Assembly (NCBI GenBank): GCA_903844645.1
Contig: CAIMUP010000008.1
Location: 32,612 to 96,611 of the forward strand
Source: an uncultured Bacteroidota bacterium
GTDB taxonomy: Bacteria > Bacteroidota > Bacteroidia > AKYH767-A > JABDAW01
Length of the DNA stretch: 64,000 bases
Direction of reading: 5' to 3'
Shown here: piece after piece, positions 10,390-20,554 of the stretch
Layout: every line of letters starts with the position of its first letter
Position numbering within the stretch: the first letter of the stretch is position 1
Translations under genes and position numbers: made by a program
The notes under the pieces: generated by a model
Databases searched by the model: none
Seen by the model: the letters and a program-made list of their open reading frames with translations, nothing else
What the model was told of the DNA's origin: nothing

Positions 10390-11160
10390 TTACAACGCCA
10401 CTATTGGGATGCAATAGATCCATGCCAACGAACCATCGGGCTTGATGACGGCAAAACGAAACCAATACTTCGTCAGCGGTGTCAAGCCGGTGATCGTTAC
10501 TCTGCCTTTCTTGATGGCTTTGCAGAAGGTGTAGGTGATGCCATCGGTAGAAATTTCAAAAATGTAGGACGGATTCCTTCCTATCGCTTTCACGATTAAT
10601 TCGATCTCTCCAGTAAGCCTCCGAATCGCCTCAATAGCGGGTTTATCGGCTTTGGTACGAACTACCAAGTGCATGTTTGCTCCGACCGCGATAGAATTTG
10701 CATTCAGCGGTTTTGCATTGACCAATCCTTGTACATACGCAAGGGCACCTTCCAGATCCAATTCCACAGCATTCATCAAAGTGGTACGAGCGGCTACTGC
10801 CCCTTTCACTTCGTTTTCGACATCCAATACCGCCAGCGCAAGGTTAGCAAGATTGGTGCCATAGAGGGCAAGCTCGACCATCGGCACGGTGAACCAGCCG
10901 CCAATATTATCAATAAAAGCTTTGCGGATACCAGTCGCTTTCGCGATCCAGTCGTTGATACCATCGGGCATATCCAATGCCACGATGTTTCTCTTCGCCA
11001 TCGCGAGGAGGATAATCAGATGTCCCTGTTTCTCAAAAAGGACTTCCACTTTACGATTCATGCGAGCATTCGCATTGCGGTTTCTTCTTTTGTTTTCCCA
11101 ATACCAGGGGCATTTGCTGAACATCTCGTGTTCAAAATGCTTTACATAATTGTACTTCAT
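10390..11160 (-). CDS. unassigned protein (orphan A): helical N-terminus, fibronectin-III-like C-terminal strand pattern
   Basis: long ORF with coding-like composition; PSYIFEISTDGITYTFCKAIKKGRVTITGLTPLTKYWFRFAVI. Confidence 0.75.
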   Translation of the reverse strand: MKYNYVKHFEHEMFSKCPWYWENKRRNRNANARMNRKVEVLFEKQGHLIILLAMAKRNIVALDMPDGINDWIAKATGIRKAFIDNIGGWFTVPMVELALYGTNLANLALAVLDVENEVKGAVAARTTLMNAVELDLEGALAYVQGLVNAKPLNANSIAVGANMHLVVRTKADKPAIEAIRRLTGEIELIVKAIGRNPSYIFEISTDGITYTFCKAIKKGRVTITGLTPLTKYWFRFAVIKPDGSLAWIYCIPIVAL

Positions 11161-11259
11161 TTTCTTTAATTTTTAGTTGTTTAATTTTATTTATTTTTAT
11201 TCGATATTATTTAATTCATTAGCCCAAAACCGGCTTTCATCACCCCAAAATTGGAGAAA

Positions 11260-11556
11260 GTACACAGACCAAGCGAGGTGCTACACACAAGTCGCGACTT
11301 GCTACACACAACTCGCGACTTGCTACACACAACTCGCGACTTGCTACACACAACTGGCGAGGTGCTACACACAACTCGCGAGGTGCTACACACAACTCGC
11401 GACTTACTACACACAACTCCCGACTTACTACACACAACTCCCGACTTACTACACACAACTCCCGACTTACTACACACAACTCCCGACTTACTACACACAA
11501 CTCGCGAGATGCTACATACAACTCGCGAGATGCTACACACAACTCGCGAGATGCTA
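11260..11556. repeat. 21-bp tandem array, ~14 units (CTACACACAACTCGCGACTTG)
   Basis: CTAC at 11281, 11302, 11323, 11344, 11365, 11386, 11407, 11428 and onward, every 21 bp. Confidence 0.97.
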
Positions 11557-11756
11557 CATAAAAGAAGCCTGTACCGCTGAATTATTGACATTTCAGCAGG
11601 GAAAACCTTTTTAGGAAGCGGAAAAATTACGGGATCAGCAACCATGTTTCGGGGCATAAGCAGCAAGTCGAGGACTGGCGAAGGTTGTTATGCTCCGGAA
11701 GAAGTTGGTTCGTAAGATTTATATGATTCGGGGTATTCATTTCTTTGTTTGAAGCG

Positions 11757-11764
11757 GCAAAGAT
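11757..11764 (-). promoter_or_regulatory. possible minus-strand -7 box (TATCTTTG) for orphan A
   Basis: CAAAGATA on plus strand; would place the array in the 5' leader. Confidence 0.35.
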
Positions 11765-11932
11765 AAACAATATTATTAATATGCAATAGGGCGGTGAAAA
11801 AAACTTCGTTTTCCATTGTCGGGATAATACTTAGTTTTGCCCCATGAATAATAATAGAATGATGAACTAAAAAAGGAACTATAAGGAAATTGCGTTAAGC
11901 TGATTCTTGATGTAGAAAACTGGTAATTTATT

Positions 11933-11993
11933 ACGGTCAAGGAAGAAGCAAAAACGCTCATGCAATGCGTGAGCTTTTGTTTATTCTGACCGT
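11933..11993. other. nested hairpin ACGGTCA..AACGCTCAtgcaatgcgTGAGCTT..TGACCGT
   Basis: outer 7-bp and inner ~5-bp inverted repeats, T-rich flank. Confidence 0.45.
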
Positions 11994-12296
11994 TGGTATA
12001 CCAGTACCTCTACATCGGATAAATTTTAAAGTCTCACGCAGTTTGTTTTTATAACAAAAAGCAAATGTACACACGACCACACCCCCGATTAGGATTAATA
12101 ATTCTGTTACTAAACTGGATTTATAAACTATTGAAAAAAACAGGCAAATGGATTTACAACAAACTGGCATAAAAAATGTATAAAGAAAACAACGATTCAC
12201 GAGCACCGTAACGGTTAGTTAATGATCTTTTATGTAATTTTACACCCAAATCTAAATTTAATAATTCTAAAACAAACAATTTTAATAATAAATAAA

Positions 12297-14858
12297 ATGA
12301 AAAAAATAACAGTAATCTTAATAGTAATAGCCCTGCTTTGCAGGGTAGGCGCAATGGCGCAACAATATGATATCAAAGGTGACAAAAAAACAATGAAACA
12401 AATGATTGAAAAATCTACAACAATCATTGAAGGAAAAGTTGTAGACGGAAAACGAATTTATAAAAGCATTCATGGTACAAATGATAGTACTGAAATTTAT
12501 GCTTTGATTCTTGTGAAACCTATAGCCGTTTTAAAAGGAAGTACCGATTCATCAAAGGTTTATGAATATTTAGTCCTTCGTGGAAATTATTTTGGATCTC
12601 CAGGAGAAAGAATAATTGCAGGATTAAATGATCCAACTAATGATCCCCAAAACGGAATTTTCTTTTTGTCAGATTCAATACCATCGCCGGATTATAATCA
12701 TCCTTTTCCAAATGCTGTTCATGTAGATTATAATTATGGTTTAGGCTATAATAATACGAATCGTGAGCGCACTTTGAAAGATCTTGAGGAGAATTATGGA
12801 TTGAAACCTATCGCAGTTTTTGATTCGCCAATAGTGAAAAAAAAAAGTCTAAACGACAGTAAAGTAAGACCAAGAACAAAACCTGAAAAGATTTTAAAGC
12901 ATACGTCTGTAACCAATAAAAAATCTTTTAATAATTCTCTTTCTAATTATATAGTTCTGGATCGTAAAAAGTCTATTGCTACAAACGACACAGAATTTAT
13001 TTCATTCGAATTACAGGATTTGACTTGTACAACTTTTAATCCTTCTTATTTTGAGTTTGATATAAACATAAATGCAGATTTAGATAGTAATAGTTTTTTT
13101 GATCATTATATTTTTACCCTCCAATACAATACTTTAGCATTTGGGCATAATATTGTTTCCGGACATAATATTTCTATAACTAAAGGTATTTCGTATTTAG
13201 ACAGTACTTATTATAATCCAATGTTATATGCCTATGACTACGATACCAACATTATAGCCTTCCCTTTCGGTGTTGATACTACAAGGCTTTTATTTAATAG
13301 AACGCGTGTAGTAACAAATACGGTAACAATATTCCATGTCAAGATGCTTATTCAAGATTGCAGTCAGGATGTTGCGAGTGGCTGGGGACCGATAATAAGC
13401 CAATGTTGGTTTACTCGGAATAGTGGGGATGCACCTAATTTAGATTCTCTCTATCAAAATATAGGTTTTTCAGATACCTTAATAGGCAAGTATTGTATGA
13501 ATGACTCTTTCCCTTACATAACCCATTTTACCGATACGGTTTACCCTGGTTCTCACTTCCCTATGGAACCAGTTAATCTTGCAAAAATGGTTATTTATGG
13601 ACATAATTTTTTAGATTCTATTGGTCAATTATACTTTCATATTTCAGACGATGGTGGACAAACTTTGGAGCCTCTTAATAACTACGATATTAATTTGTGG
13701 ACAAATGATTCAATTATTGTAACCTTACCATCTGTGATTGATTCTTTTCCTAATTTGGTGAACGCGACATTCCATTGCGTAGGAAGCGGTTCATTTCTCG
13801 TTGTCACCGCAGGAGGTGATACAGCACGAAGTTCTACTGCTGCTTTTCAAGATAGTAGTGTTTTCTGCCCTTACGCTATTATAAGTGCCATTTGGCCTGC
13901 ATCATGGCCTTTGTATAGAAAAGTTAAATATGACTTAGTAAATGTGTTTGACACTATTGGTTATACTTTTCGATTCGATTCAAGCATTCATAATTTTGCC
14001 CTACCATTGAAACCATTTATTAAAAGAGCAATGAAGGATTGGGTTTGTGCTACAGGTGTAAATTTTGTTGCTGGCACAGATACAATGCTTGATCACTATA
14101 ATGATACCGATAAAGTATGTAATATATTCCTAGTAAATACGCTTCCTGATAGCGCATTAATGTCCACTCAGGTAACACCATTTAAATGTAACGATCAGTT
14201 TGGAAATGTTATTTTTATTGTGAAAGATATTGATATAGGGATTTTGAGGAATCCAACTATGATTACTTCTGGTAAAGTATGGTGGGTAGATACTTTACAA
14301 AATGACTTAAAACTTGATAGTTTAGATTTTTTTGAAAGTATTTTACATGAATTCGGGCATGCGAGCTGTTTAAAACATGTCAATCAAAAAGAACTAATGT
14401 ACCTTGCTGCTCAACATGGTCCTATACCAGGAGGGCAAAGAAGATTAATTGACATTTATGATATGAACGGAGGATTAAATGTTAATTTCACAAGTTCATT
14501 AGCAACTACGGTTCTGCCCTCATGTCAAGTTTATCACCCGATGATTATGATTAATAATAACTGTGTTTGGTTTGGCGATGTAAACGAACTAAACCATAAT
14601 GTTCTTAGTCTAAAAGTGTACCCTAATCCGGTTCACAATACTTTATTGAACATTGCTTATGATTTAAAAGAAGATGCCCCCGTTAATTTTATTTTACTAA
14701 ATAGTGTTGGCAAGGAGATTTATTCAATGAATGCAAACAGGAGTTCAGGAAAGAATGTTGATCAAATTAACATGGATGACTTAGCAACTGGGATATATTA
14801 TTTGGAAGTCATCATCAATAAAATTGGAGATACAATGACATTAGTAAAGATTAAATAA
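12297..14858 (+). CDS. secreted matrixin-like metalloprotease with T9SS C-terminal sorting domain
   Basis: signal peptide MKKITVILIVIALLCRVGAMAQ; zinc motif ILHEFGHASCLKH; C-terminal VYPNPVHNTLLNIAY...LATGIYYLEV. Confidence 0.85.
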   Translation: MKKITVILIVIALLCRVGAMAQQYDIKGDKKTMKQMIEKSTTIIEGKVVDGKRIYKSIHGTNDSTEIYALILVKPIAVLKGSTDSSKVYEYLVLRGNYFGSPGERIIAGLNDPTNDPQNGIFFLSDSIPSPDYNHPFPNAVHVDYNYGLGYNNTNRERTLKDLEENYGLKPIAVFDSPIVKKKSLNDSKVRPRTKPEKILKHTSVTNKKSFNNSLSNYIVLDRKKSIATNDTEFISFELQDLTCTTFNPSYFEFDININADLDSNSFFDHYIFTLQYNTLAFGHNIVSGHNISITKGISYLDSTYYNPMLYAYDYDTNIIAFPFGVDTTRLLFNRTRVVTNTVTIFHVKMLIQDCSQDVASGWGPIISQCWFTRNSGDAPNLDSLYQNIGFSDTLIGKYCMNDSFPYITHFTDTVYPGSHFPMEPVNLAKMVIYGHNFLDSIGQLYFHISDDGGQTLEPLNNYDINLWTNDSIIVTLPSVIDSFPNLVNATFHCVGSGSFLVVTAGGDTARSSTAAFQDSSVFCPYAIISAIWPASWPLYRKVKYDLVNVFDTIGYTFRFDSSIHNFALPLKPFIKRAMKDWVCATGVNFVAGTDTMLDHYNDTDKVCNIFLVNTLPDSALMSTQVTPFKCNDQFGNVIFIVKDIDIGILRNPTMITSGKVWWVDTLQNDLKLDSLDFFESILHEFGHASCLKHVNQKELMYLAAQHGPIPGGQRRLIDIYDMNGGLNVNFTSSLATTVLPSCQVYHPMIMINNNCVWFGDVNELNHNVLSLKVYPNPVHNTLLNIAYDLKEDAPVNFILLNSVGKEIYSMNANRSSGKNVDQINMDDLATGIYYLEVIINKIGDTMTLVKIK

Positions 14859-14877
14859 GAGGAGAATAATTTCAAAA

Positions 14878-14908
14878 GAAAAGCGGCATAGAACATGCCG
14901 CTTTTTTT
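14878..14908 (+). terminator. rho-independent terminator
   Basis: AAAAGCGGCATagaacATGCCGCTTTTTTT. Confidence 0.9.
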
Positions 14909-14970
14909 ATTTCTATAAACTGATAGAAGATAATAAAGAGGTTTTAGGCATCGGGAAACTATTAGTTGAA

Positions 14971-15041
14971 TAGTTTAAAGTTTAAGGTTTAAGGTTTAAG
15001 GTCGTACACAACTTTAAACCTTAAACTTCAAACCTTAACTC
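14971..15041. repeat. heptamer repeat GTTTAAG/TTTAAGG with inverted copy
   Basis: AGTTTAAAGTTTAAGGTTTAAGGTTTAAGG..ACTTTAAACCTTAAACTTCAAACCTTAACT. Confidence 0.7.
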
Positions 15042-15044
15042 CAC

Positions 15045-15075
15045 CAAAAGCGGTACACAGCGTACCGCTTTTTTT
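15045..15075. terminator. hairpin terminator
   Basis: AAAAGCGGTACacagcGTACCGCTTTTTTT. Confidence 0.8.
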
Positions 15076-15153
15076 GTTCTTAATTAATTTCCTACTTTTG
15101 CAATTCATTAGACCTCTTTCATAAAGCTTTTATTGCCCAATTACGAAAGAGGT

Positions 15154-17094
15154 CTAATCAAAAAATTGCCAGATAATGCCAAACTTAATTCCGAAAACAG
15201 GCATCGCATAATTCGGCACCAAATAGTAGCTCTCGGCAGGATGAAAATTATTCAACACGTTCTCGCCCCTCAAATAAATCCGCGCCGTACGGATCTTGAT
15301 ATTCAAGAAAATATCCAACAACGGATAGTCGCCAATCGCATACTTATCTTGCAGATAAAACTGCCCCGTTACCGGCATGTACGCATCGCCAAAGTAGTGA
15401 GAATGGTAGCGGAAATCCACCCCGAATTGAGTCTGTAAAGCATGATGAAAAAAAGCATGATCAATAAAAAGAGAGTTTGAAAATGTGAATTCCGGCAACC
15501 GGATTTTATCGGTATGCAATGCCTTTTGATACAGAATATTATTATCGAAATGCAGATGATGCCATTGAAAGTTTTTACTTAATTCTATTTGAGTAATCAC
15601 CACCGAATCCCGCGCCTGAACGGGCATTGAAGCCGTATCGTAATAAATATAGTTAGAGATATTGATCAACCGAAAATCCAATTTGTTGTTTCTCTTTTTC
15701 CCATTAATCTCAAAAGTAACCGCCTGAAAATTGATTGGATTAAAATGGTTGTTCCACGAATAATTATTGCCCTCATATCTATTCTGCATCAAGGTCGGCG
15801 CAACAGAATTGATGGAAAATAAAAACGCAGTCGGCACCTTCGCAGAATCCTTCGCATACTCTTTAAACAACGCGGAATAAGAACCCTTGTTAGCCCCATA
15901 AAAACAATAATTGCCCGACAATTTAAGATGTAAGAAACCCTTAAAATGTATCGCCCCACCAGCAATTCCATTCTGCAAACTGCTATCAATAATTCGTTGA
16001 TGATACCAAATTATTTCATGCGACAAATCGAACAAATACCCAAAGTACCGCAGCGAATCATCGCCCTTATTTTTATTATCCAAAGTACCCCACGAAATCT
16101 TGTTCGTCAGCTTCGAATAATACGTCGTATCAGACGTATGCGCCGAATCGGGATAGAAATTTCGATAAAAACCAGGTATCTCCAAGCTGTCCTCGAAAGT
16201 ATAAGAATTCGTTTCATAAGTGATGGAATGAGCAACGCGTTGTGTAGGCTTAAACCGTTGGATAGTGATGGTATCATTGATTTTCACCTCAGAATGAAAA
16301 CCGAAATCATAGCTCTGTTTGACATAGAAAATACGGTTGTTATACCGCGTATTCGCATTCTGCAAACTAACCAAGTTCAGGTTCTGCGCAATATCGTTTA
16401 AGCCACTATTCGTCGAGTCGTTGTTGCTTTTTAATCCGCCATTTTCCTGATTCTTCACCACATTCCAAATCCCCGTAGCAAGGGCATTGTAGCGAAGATT
16501 TTTAGAATTATACCAAGAGAAGAAATCGAAGTTCGTAACGCTAGTATTCTGATGCGGCAACGACCCATCCGACCCGATACGATTGTAGTTAAAACCAAAA
16601 TTAAACTGCTCATTCATGTTCTGCGTGTGGGTAACCTTTATATATCCCTCGCTCTTCGACCCTAACCCGAATTGCAGTTCGGTGAACGGTTTATTCGTTC
16701 GATAATATTTGATGCTGTCAAGGGAAAAGAAGAATAAATCGTAATTATGGAAACCAATATTCATCCCCAAACGATTGTTGATAGCAAAAAGATTGGGAAA
16801 CGCCGCCGTTCCGAGGTTGCCGAGGTATTTATATGAATGTTTGAAGGCGGGATTAAAAACTTCTATCATATCCAAAACAGTATCAATTTTTTGAAGTTCG
16901 GTAGCAGGAATGGTCTTTTCCAAAGAAATCTCATTAAAATACTTTACCACCGGGATTATTCTCGGAGTTTTCTTCTTTGTGGAGTCCGCAGGGATAGCAA
17001 AAGAGGCAATCGGAAACAGACAAAATATACTATATATCAGGCATTTGGCAACCTTGGCACGAATCTGAAACAGCTCCTTGTTTATCTTAATCAT
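15154..17094 (-). CDS. putative porin (Porin_10-like outer membrane beta-barrel)
   Basis: LGSKSEGYIKVTHTQNMNEQFNFGFNYNRIGSDGSLPHQNTSVTNFDFFSWYNSKNLRYNALATGIWN; terminal strand GIKFGIIWQFFD. Confidence 0.8.
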   Translation of the reverse strand: MIKINKELFQIRAKVAKCLIYSIFCLFPIASFAIPADSTKKKTPRIIPVVKYFNEISLEKTIPATELQKIDTVLDMIEVFNPAFKHSYKYLGNLGTAAFPNLFAINNRLGMNIGFHNYDLFFFSLDSIKYYRTNKPFTELQFGLGSKSEGYIKVTHTQNMNEQFNFGFNYNRIGSDGSLPHQNTSVTNFDFFSWYNSKNLRYNALATGIWNVVKNQENGGLKSNNDSTNSGLNDIAQNLNLVSLQNANTRYNNRIFYVKQSYDFGFHSEVKINDTITIQRFKPTQRVAHSITYETNSYTFEDSLEIPGFYRNFYPDSAHTSDTTYYSKLTNKISWGTLDNKNKGDDSLRYFGYLFDLSHEIIWYHQRIIDSSLQNGIAGGAIHFKGFLHLKLSGNYCFYGANKGSYSALFKEYAKDSAKVPTAFLFSINSVAPTLMQNRYEGNNYSWNNHFNPINFQAVTFEINGKKRNNKLDFRLINISNYIYYDTASMPVQARDSVVITQIELSKNFQWHHLHFDNNILYQKALHTDKIRLPEFTFSNSLFIDHAFFHHALQTQFGVDFRYHSHYFGDAYMPVTGQFYLQDKYAIGDYPLLDIFLNIKIRTARIYLRGENVLNNFHPAESYYLVPNYAMPVFGIKFGIIWQFFD

Positions 17095-17210
17095 GGCGGC
17101 AAAAATAGCTTAAATTTGGATGAAAAAGGTAAATAATGCAGAAAAAATTTGGTTTATGTTAAATGAAATTATTATTTTTGTTGCCTCAAAAAAATTAAAC
17201 AGTCTTAAAC

Positions 17211-17858
17211 ATGGCAAAAAAACTAACCAAAAAACCTGCCCCAAAAGGGAAACCTGCGGCATCATCTTCATCAACCAAAAAGGCAACGCCGAATAAAAAA
17301 GCAGCGGCAAAAGGAAAGCCTAAAGTAGCAACAAAGAAAGTTGTTGCGAAATCAACTCCACCAAAAAAGGCAACAAGCACAAAGAAAGTTGTTGCTAAGA
17401 AAACAGTTGCGGCAAAGCCTAAGCCGTCTTCGGTAAAGAAGAAAGTAGTGGCTAAACCAATAGCCAAAAAGGTGGTGAAGAAACCAGCATCTTCTGCAAA
17501 AAAGGTAGTTAAGAAATCAACTCCTTCTGTAAAAAAGGTTACGAAAAAAGTAACTACAGTTGTGAAGAAAGTTACCCCTCCGGCAAAGAAGAAGTTAGTT
17601 GCCAAACCTGTTGTAAAAAAAGCAACTCCTAAGAAAGAAGTTAAGACAAAACCTGTAGCCGTAGCCCCTCCCAAATCAAGTGTTAAGATCATTCCGGCAA
17701 AGAAAATGGATTTTAAAGATGAGCAAACAAAGACTTTGGAAAGCTCGATTATCAAACCTACAATAGTCTCTGATATTGACTATGAAGTAACAATTGATGA
17801 GGATTTCAAAGGCTTTGATGACCCATTTAATTTGGAGGATGACGACGACGATTATTAG
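17211..17858 (+). CDS. histone H1-like lysine/alanine-rich protein with acidic C-terminus
   Basis: KKA/KKVV-rich low-complexity repeats for ~150 aa, then DEDFKGFDDPFNLEDDDDDY. Confidence 0.85.
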   Translation: MAKKLTKKPAPKGKPAASSSSTKKATPNKKAAAKGKPKVATKKVVAKSTPPKKATSTKKVVAKKTVAAKPKPSSVKKKVVAKPIAKKVVKKPASSAKKVVKKSTPSVKKVTKKVTTVVKKVTPPAKKKLVAKPVVKKATPKKEVKTKPVAVAPPKSSVKIIPAKKMDFKDEQTKTLESSIIKPTIVSDIDYEVTIDEDFKGFDDPFNLEDDDDDY

Positions 17859-17890
17859 TCTGTCGGGGATTACTTTTAATCCTTGATAGA

Positions 17891-18973
17891 TTAAAGATAA
17901 ATCGCTCCACCGACCGAATCTCGCGATGCTCCAGTAACCGATTTCAGGCAGTTTATCTCGCCGCGAAGTCGTAACACGCCGAGCAATCCAAAGATGATGG
18001 CTTCTTTATAATTAACCAGATTTTCGTCTGGGATAACGACCTCGACGGGGCACTGTTTTTGAAGTAATTCTACCAACAATTTATTAAACGCACCGCCACC
18101 GGTTACCAGCATTTTGGTATAGTCGGGATTCTTTTTCTTATCCTCGAGAATGACTTTGGAAATCTGTTGGGCTATGTGTTCATTCACGGTGCGAAGTTTA
18201 TCTTCTATTCCGATTTTACTTGATACCAATTCAACGATATGCTGTTCGGTAATTAATTCTTTGCCTAACGACTTCGGGAAGGGCTGTGAATAGTATTTTA
18301 ATTTATTAAGCGAAAGCAACAGCTCTGTATCCACGTTGCCTTTCCGAGCGATGGTTCCTTCATTATCGTACTCCATTCCGAGCTTCTCGGCAAGATGATT
18401 TAAGATTATATTACACGGAACAATATCTCCTGCAATGCGTTCTTTTATTTGAGAACTTTTCTCAAACGATATGTTCGCGATGCCGCCTAAATTGAGGCAA
18501 TAATCGTACTCCTGATATAAGTACCGATCGCCTATGGGTACGAGGGGAGCGCCTTGTCCTCCCAAAGCAACATCTGTAGTACGGAAGTTGCAGGCTACAG
18601 GCGTGTTGCAAAACGCTGCGATAGCTGCTCCGTTGCCTATTTGCACGGTGAGGCGATTCTGCGGTTGATGAAAGATGGTATGCCCATGGGAGGCAATCAA
18701 ATCAGGCTTCAGGTCTTTGGTATAAATAAAATACTTTATTAATTTGCCTAAGAAACGACCGAAATCAGAATGCAAAATCGCGAATCCGTTAGCGCGTTTC
18801 TTCTCTGCGGTAATCAGCATTTCTTTCATCTGATCGTTGTACGGAATCGTTCTGAAATCAAGGAGTTCATACGTCCAGGTGCCATCCCGCTCTGTAAACT
18901 TTACATACACTATATCTACCCCATCCAAAGATGTGCCTGACATAACTCCGATTACATTATAGTTGTTTATCAT
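17891..18973 (-). CDS. anmK: anhydro-N-acetylmuramic acid kinase
   Basis: VIGVMSGTSLDGVDIVYVKF...ASHGHTIFHQP...LNLGGIANIS...VTGGGAFN. Confidence 0.95.
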   Translation of the reverse strand: MINNYNVIGVMSGTSLDGVDIVYVKFTERDGTWTYELLDFRTIPYNDQMKEMLITAEKKRANGFAILHSDFGRFLGKLIKYFIYTKDLKPDLIASHGHTIFHQPQNRLTVQIGNGAAIAAFCNTPVACNFRTTDVALGGQGAPLVPIGDRYLYQEYDYCLNLGGIANISFEKSSQIKERIAGDIVPCNIILNHLAEKLGMEYDNEGTIARKGNVDTELLLSLNKLKYYSQPFPKSLGKELITEQHIVELVSSKIGIEDKLRTVNEHIAQQISKVILEDKKKNPDYTKMLVTGGGAFNKLLVELLQKQCPVEVVIPDENLVNYKEAIIFGLLGVLRLRGEINCLKSVTGASRDSVGGAIYL

Positions 18974-19071
18974 TTGGCAAAATTACTAAAACTTTTGGGT
19001 AAAGGAATAAACTTCCAAATATTTTCTTTTCTTTGCCGCGTCAAACGATTTGGCAAACACCTTAATTCAGA

Positions 19072-20100
19072 ATGTTGGTAGGGCTGATAAAAAAAGGTTT
19101 TAATATTCCGCCCGTGAGAACAGTAAAGTTTAACCAACAAATTAAGAAAATGGAGATAATATTTAATGATCAGCCGGACCCTGTAAAGCGTCAGTTAGCC
19201 GGTATTAAGGTGTTCACAGATGCCGATGGGACGACCGGTATTTTTTACACGATGATGCAGAATAAAAGCATTAACTATGCTGCGAGAATTGCGGATTGCG
19301 ATGCGGCAACTGTCTATATGATCAGTCGCGAAGCGAAGCTCGGGCAGGCGAAAGGGAAAACTGATCAGGCTGGGAGGATCATCAAACAAGTAAAAAAGGA
19401 GATGCGGAATGTGGTCGCGAATGGCAAGTCGGTATTGCCGGAATTCGGCGATCTGACGGGGTATGGCTTCGATATAGAAGATGGTACTCGGTTAAAATTG
19501 CAGACCAAAGCGCCGCAGCTAAAGATCGTCGCGTTGGCGGTAGGTACCAAGATTGCGAGCTTCACGAGTTCGGTTTGCCCATTGACTCCTTTTATTACTT
19601 TAAAGGGGTACGATATTCCGGGATGGGCGACGAAGTTAGCACTCGTTGTGACGCTCCGTGCTGATGCTGCGGATCTGCGCCAATCAGCGAAGGGCGACAA
19701 CAATAATTTTCATCTGAAAATGGAACATGCCGAGATTGATCTGCGCGATTTCGCGGCTGTTATTCACGAAGTAAGTGGCGACGATCCGGCGGCTTATGCG
19801 AAGTATTATTTTTTGACGAGGAACACCCCGACGGTAGAGAAAAATCAGGTTTCGAAGATACTGCCGACCGAATATAAAGGGCTTGAACGGCTTGCTAAAC
19901 TGACCTTATTGCATAATCGTACGGGTCACGATTTGTGGGTTCGGAAGGGCAAGAGACGGACAGGGGCTTTCGTGATACTGCTTGCGAATGGGACGATGTT
20001 AGTAACGTATGGATATGGAACATGCACGATTCAAAATCCATCCGATACGGCTCCTGCCGAAGTATCGGCAACTGTTAATAGAAAAGCAAAGAAGGCATAA
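19072..20100 (+). CDS. unassigned protein (orphan B); start could be the downstream ATG (MEIIFNDQPD)
   Basis: 342-aa ORF, coding-like composition, strong terminator downstream. Confidence 0.75.
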   Translation: MLVGLIKKGFNIPPVRTVKFNQQIKKMEIIFNDQPDPVKRQLAGIKVFTDADGTTGIFYTMMQNKSINYAARIADCDAATVYMISREAKLGQAKGKTDQAGRIIKQVKKEMRNVVANGKSVLPEFGDLTGYGFDIEDGTRLKLQTKAPQLKIVALAVGTKIASFTSSVCPLTPFITLKGYDIPGWATKLALVVTLRADAADLRQSAKGDNNNFHLKMEHAEIDLRDFAAVIHEVSGDDPAAYAKYYFLTRNTPTVEKNQVSKILPTEYKGLERLAKLTLLHNRTGHDLWVRKGKRRTGAFVILLANGTMLVTYGYGTCTIQNPSDTAPAEVSATVNRKAKKA

Positions 20101-20114
20101 GAACAAGGTCATCA

Positions 20115-20172
20115 GAAGCCGCGAATTTCAGAAATCAATTCATTTGATTTTAGGATTTCGCGGCTTTTTTTT
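20115..20172 (+). terminator. rho-independent terminator
   Basis: AAGCCGCGAA...TTCGCGGCTTTTTTTT. Confidence 0.8.
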
Positions 20173-20271
20173 ATGTCATTTTTTACCCCTCCTCTGTATC
20201 GCACTTTTAGAACTATGTATTTTCATTAAAAAACTCTGTAAACGAGGATTAATATCCTGTAATCCCAGCCA

Positions 20272-20329
20272 CGAACTCTGTACATTTTGCCACGAAACAC
20301 GTGTTTTATGGCAAAATGTACAGAGTTCG
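20272..20329. repeat. 58-bp near-palindrome at the array head
   Basis: arms CGAACTCTGTACATTTTGCC / GGCAAAATGTACAGAGTTCG perfect over 20 bp, inner AAACACGTGTTT palindrome. Confidence 0.95.
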
Positions 20330-20460
20330 AACCGAAGTTTACAGAGTTCGAACAGAAGTTTACAGAGTTCAAACAGAAGTTTACAGAGTTGATGAAGAAG
20401 TTTACATAGTTAATGAAGAAGTTTACATAGTTAATGAAGAAGTTTACATAGTTTATCCAT
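20320..20460. repeat. 21-bp tandem array, 7 units (ACAGAGTTCGAACAGAAGTTT)
   Basis: ACAGAGTT/ACATAGTT at 20320, 20341, 20362, 20383, 20404, 20425, 20446. Confidence 0.97.
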
Positions 20461-20528
20461 CGCGATGTTGCGGAATCTCCCAAGAAAACCAAGCCCTCGC
20501 CAGCCGCCACTTTCGTCGCTGAATAAAA

Positions 20529-20536
20529 GTATCTTT
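20529..20536 (+). promoter_or_regulatory. -7 box TATCTTTG upstream of 20555 CDS
   Basis: AGTATCTTTGCCGCC. Confidence 0.5.
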
Positions 20537-20554
20537 GCCGCCAAATAAAATAGT

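Noticed and set aside
11177-11666. Long overlapping ORFs on both strands through the 11.3-kb array (CSKSGVV, LLHTTRD and similar)
   Set aside because: A period divisible by three with no stop in the unit opens many frames at once; four frames being open together indicates composition, not coding.
17211-17755. Minus-strand ORF 17195-17755 (FFTTFLAIGLATTFFFT...)
   Set aside because: Antisense of the Lys/Ala-rich gene; low-complexity shadow ORF.
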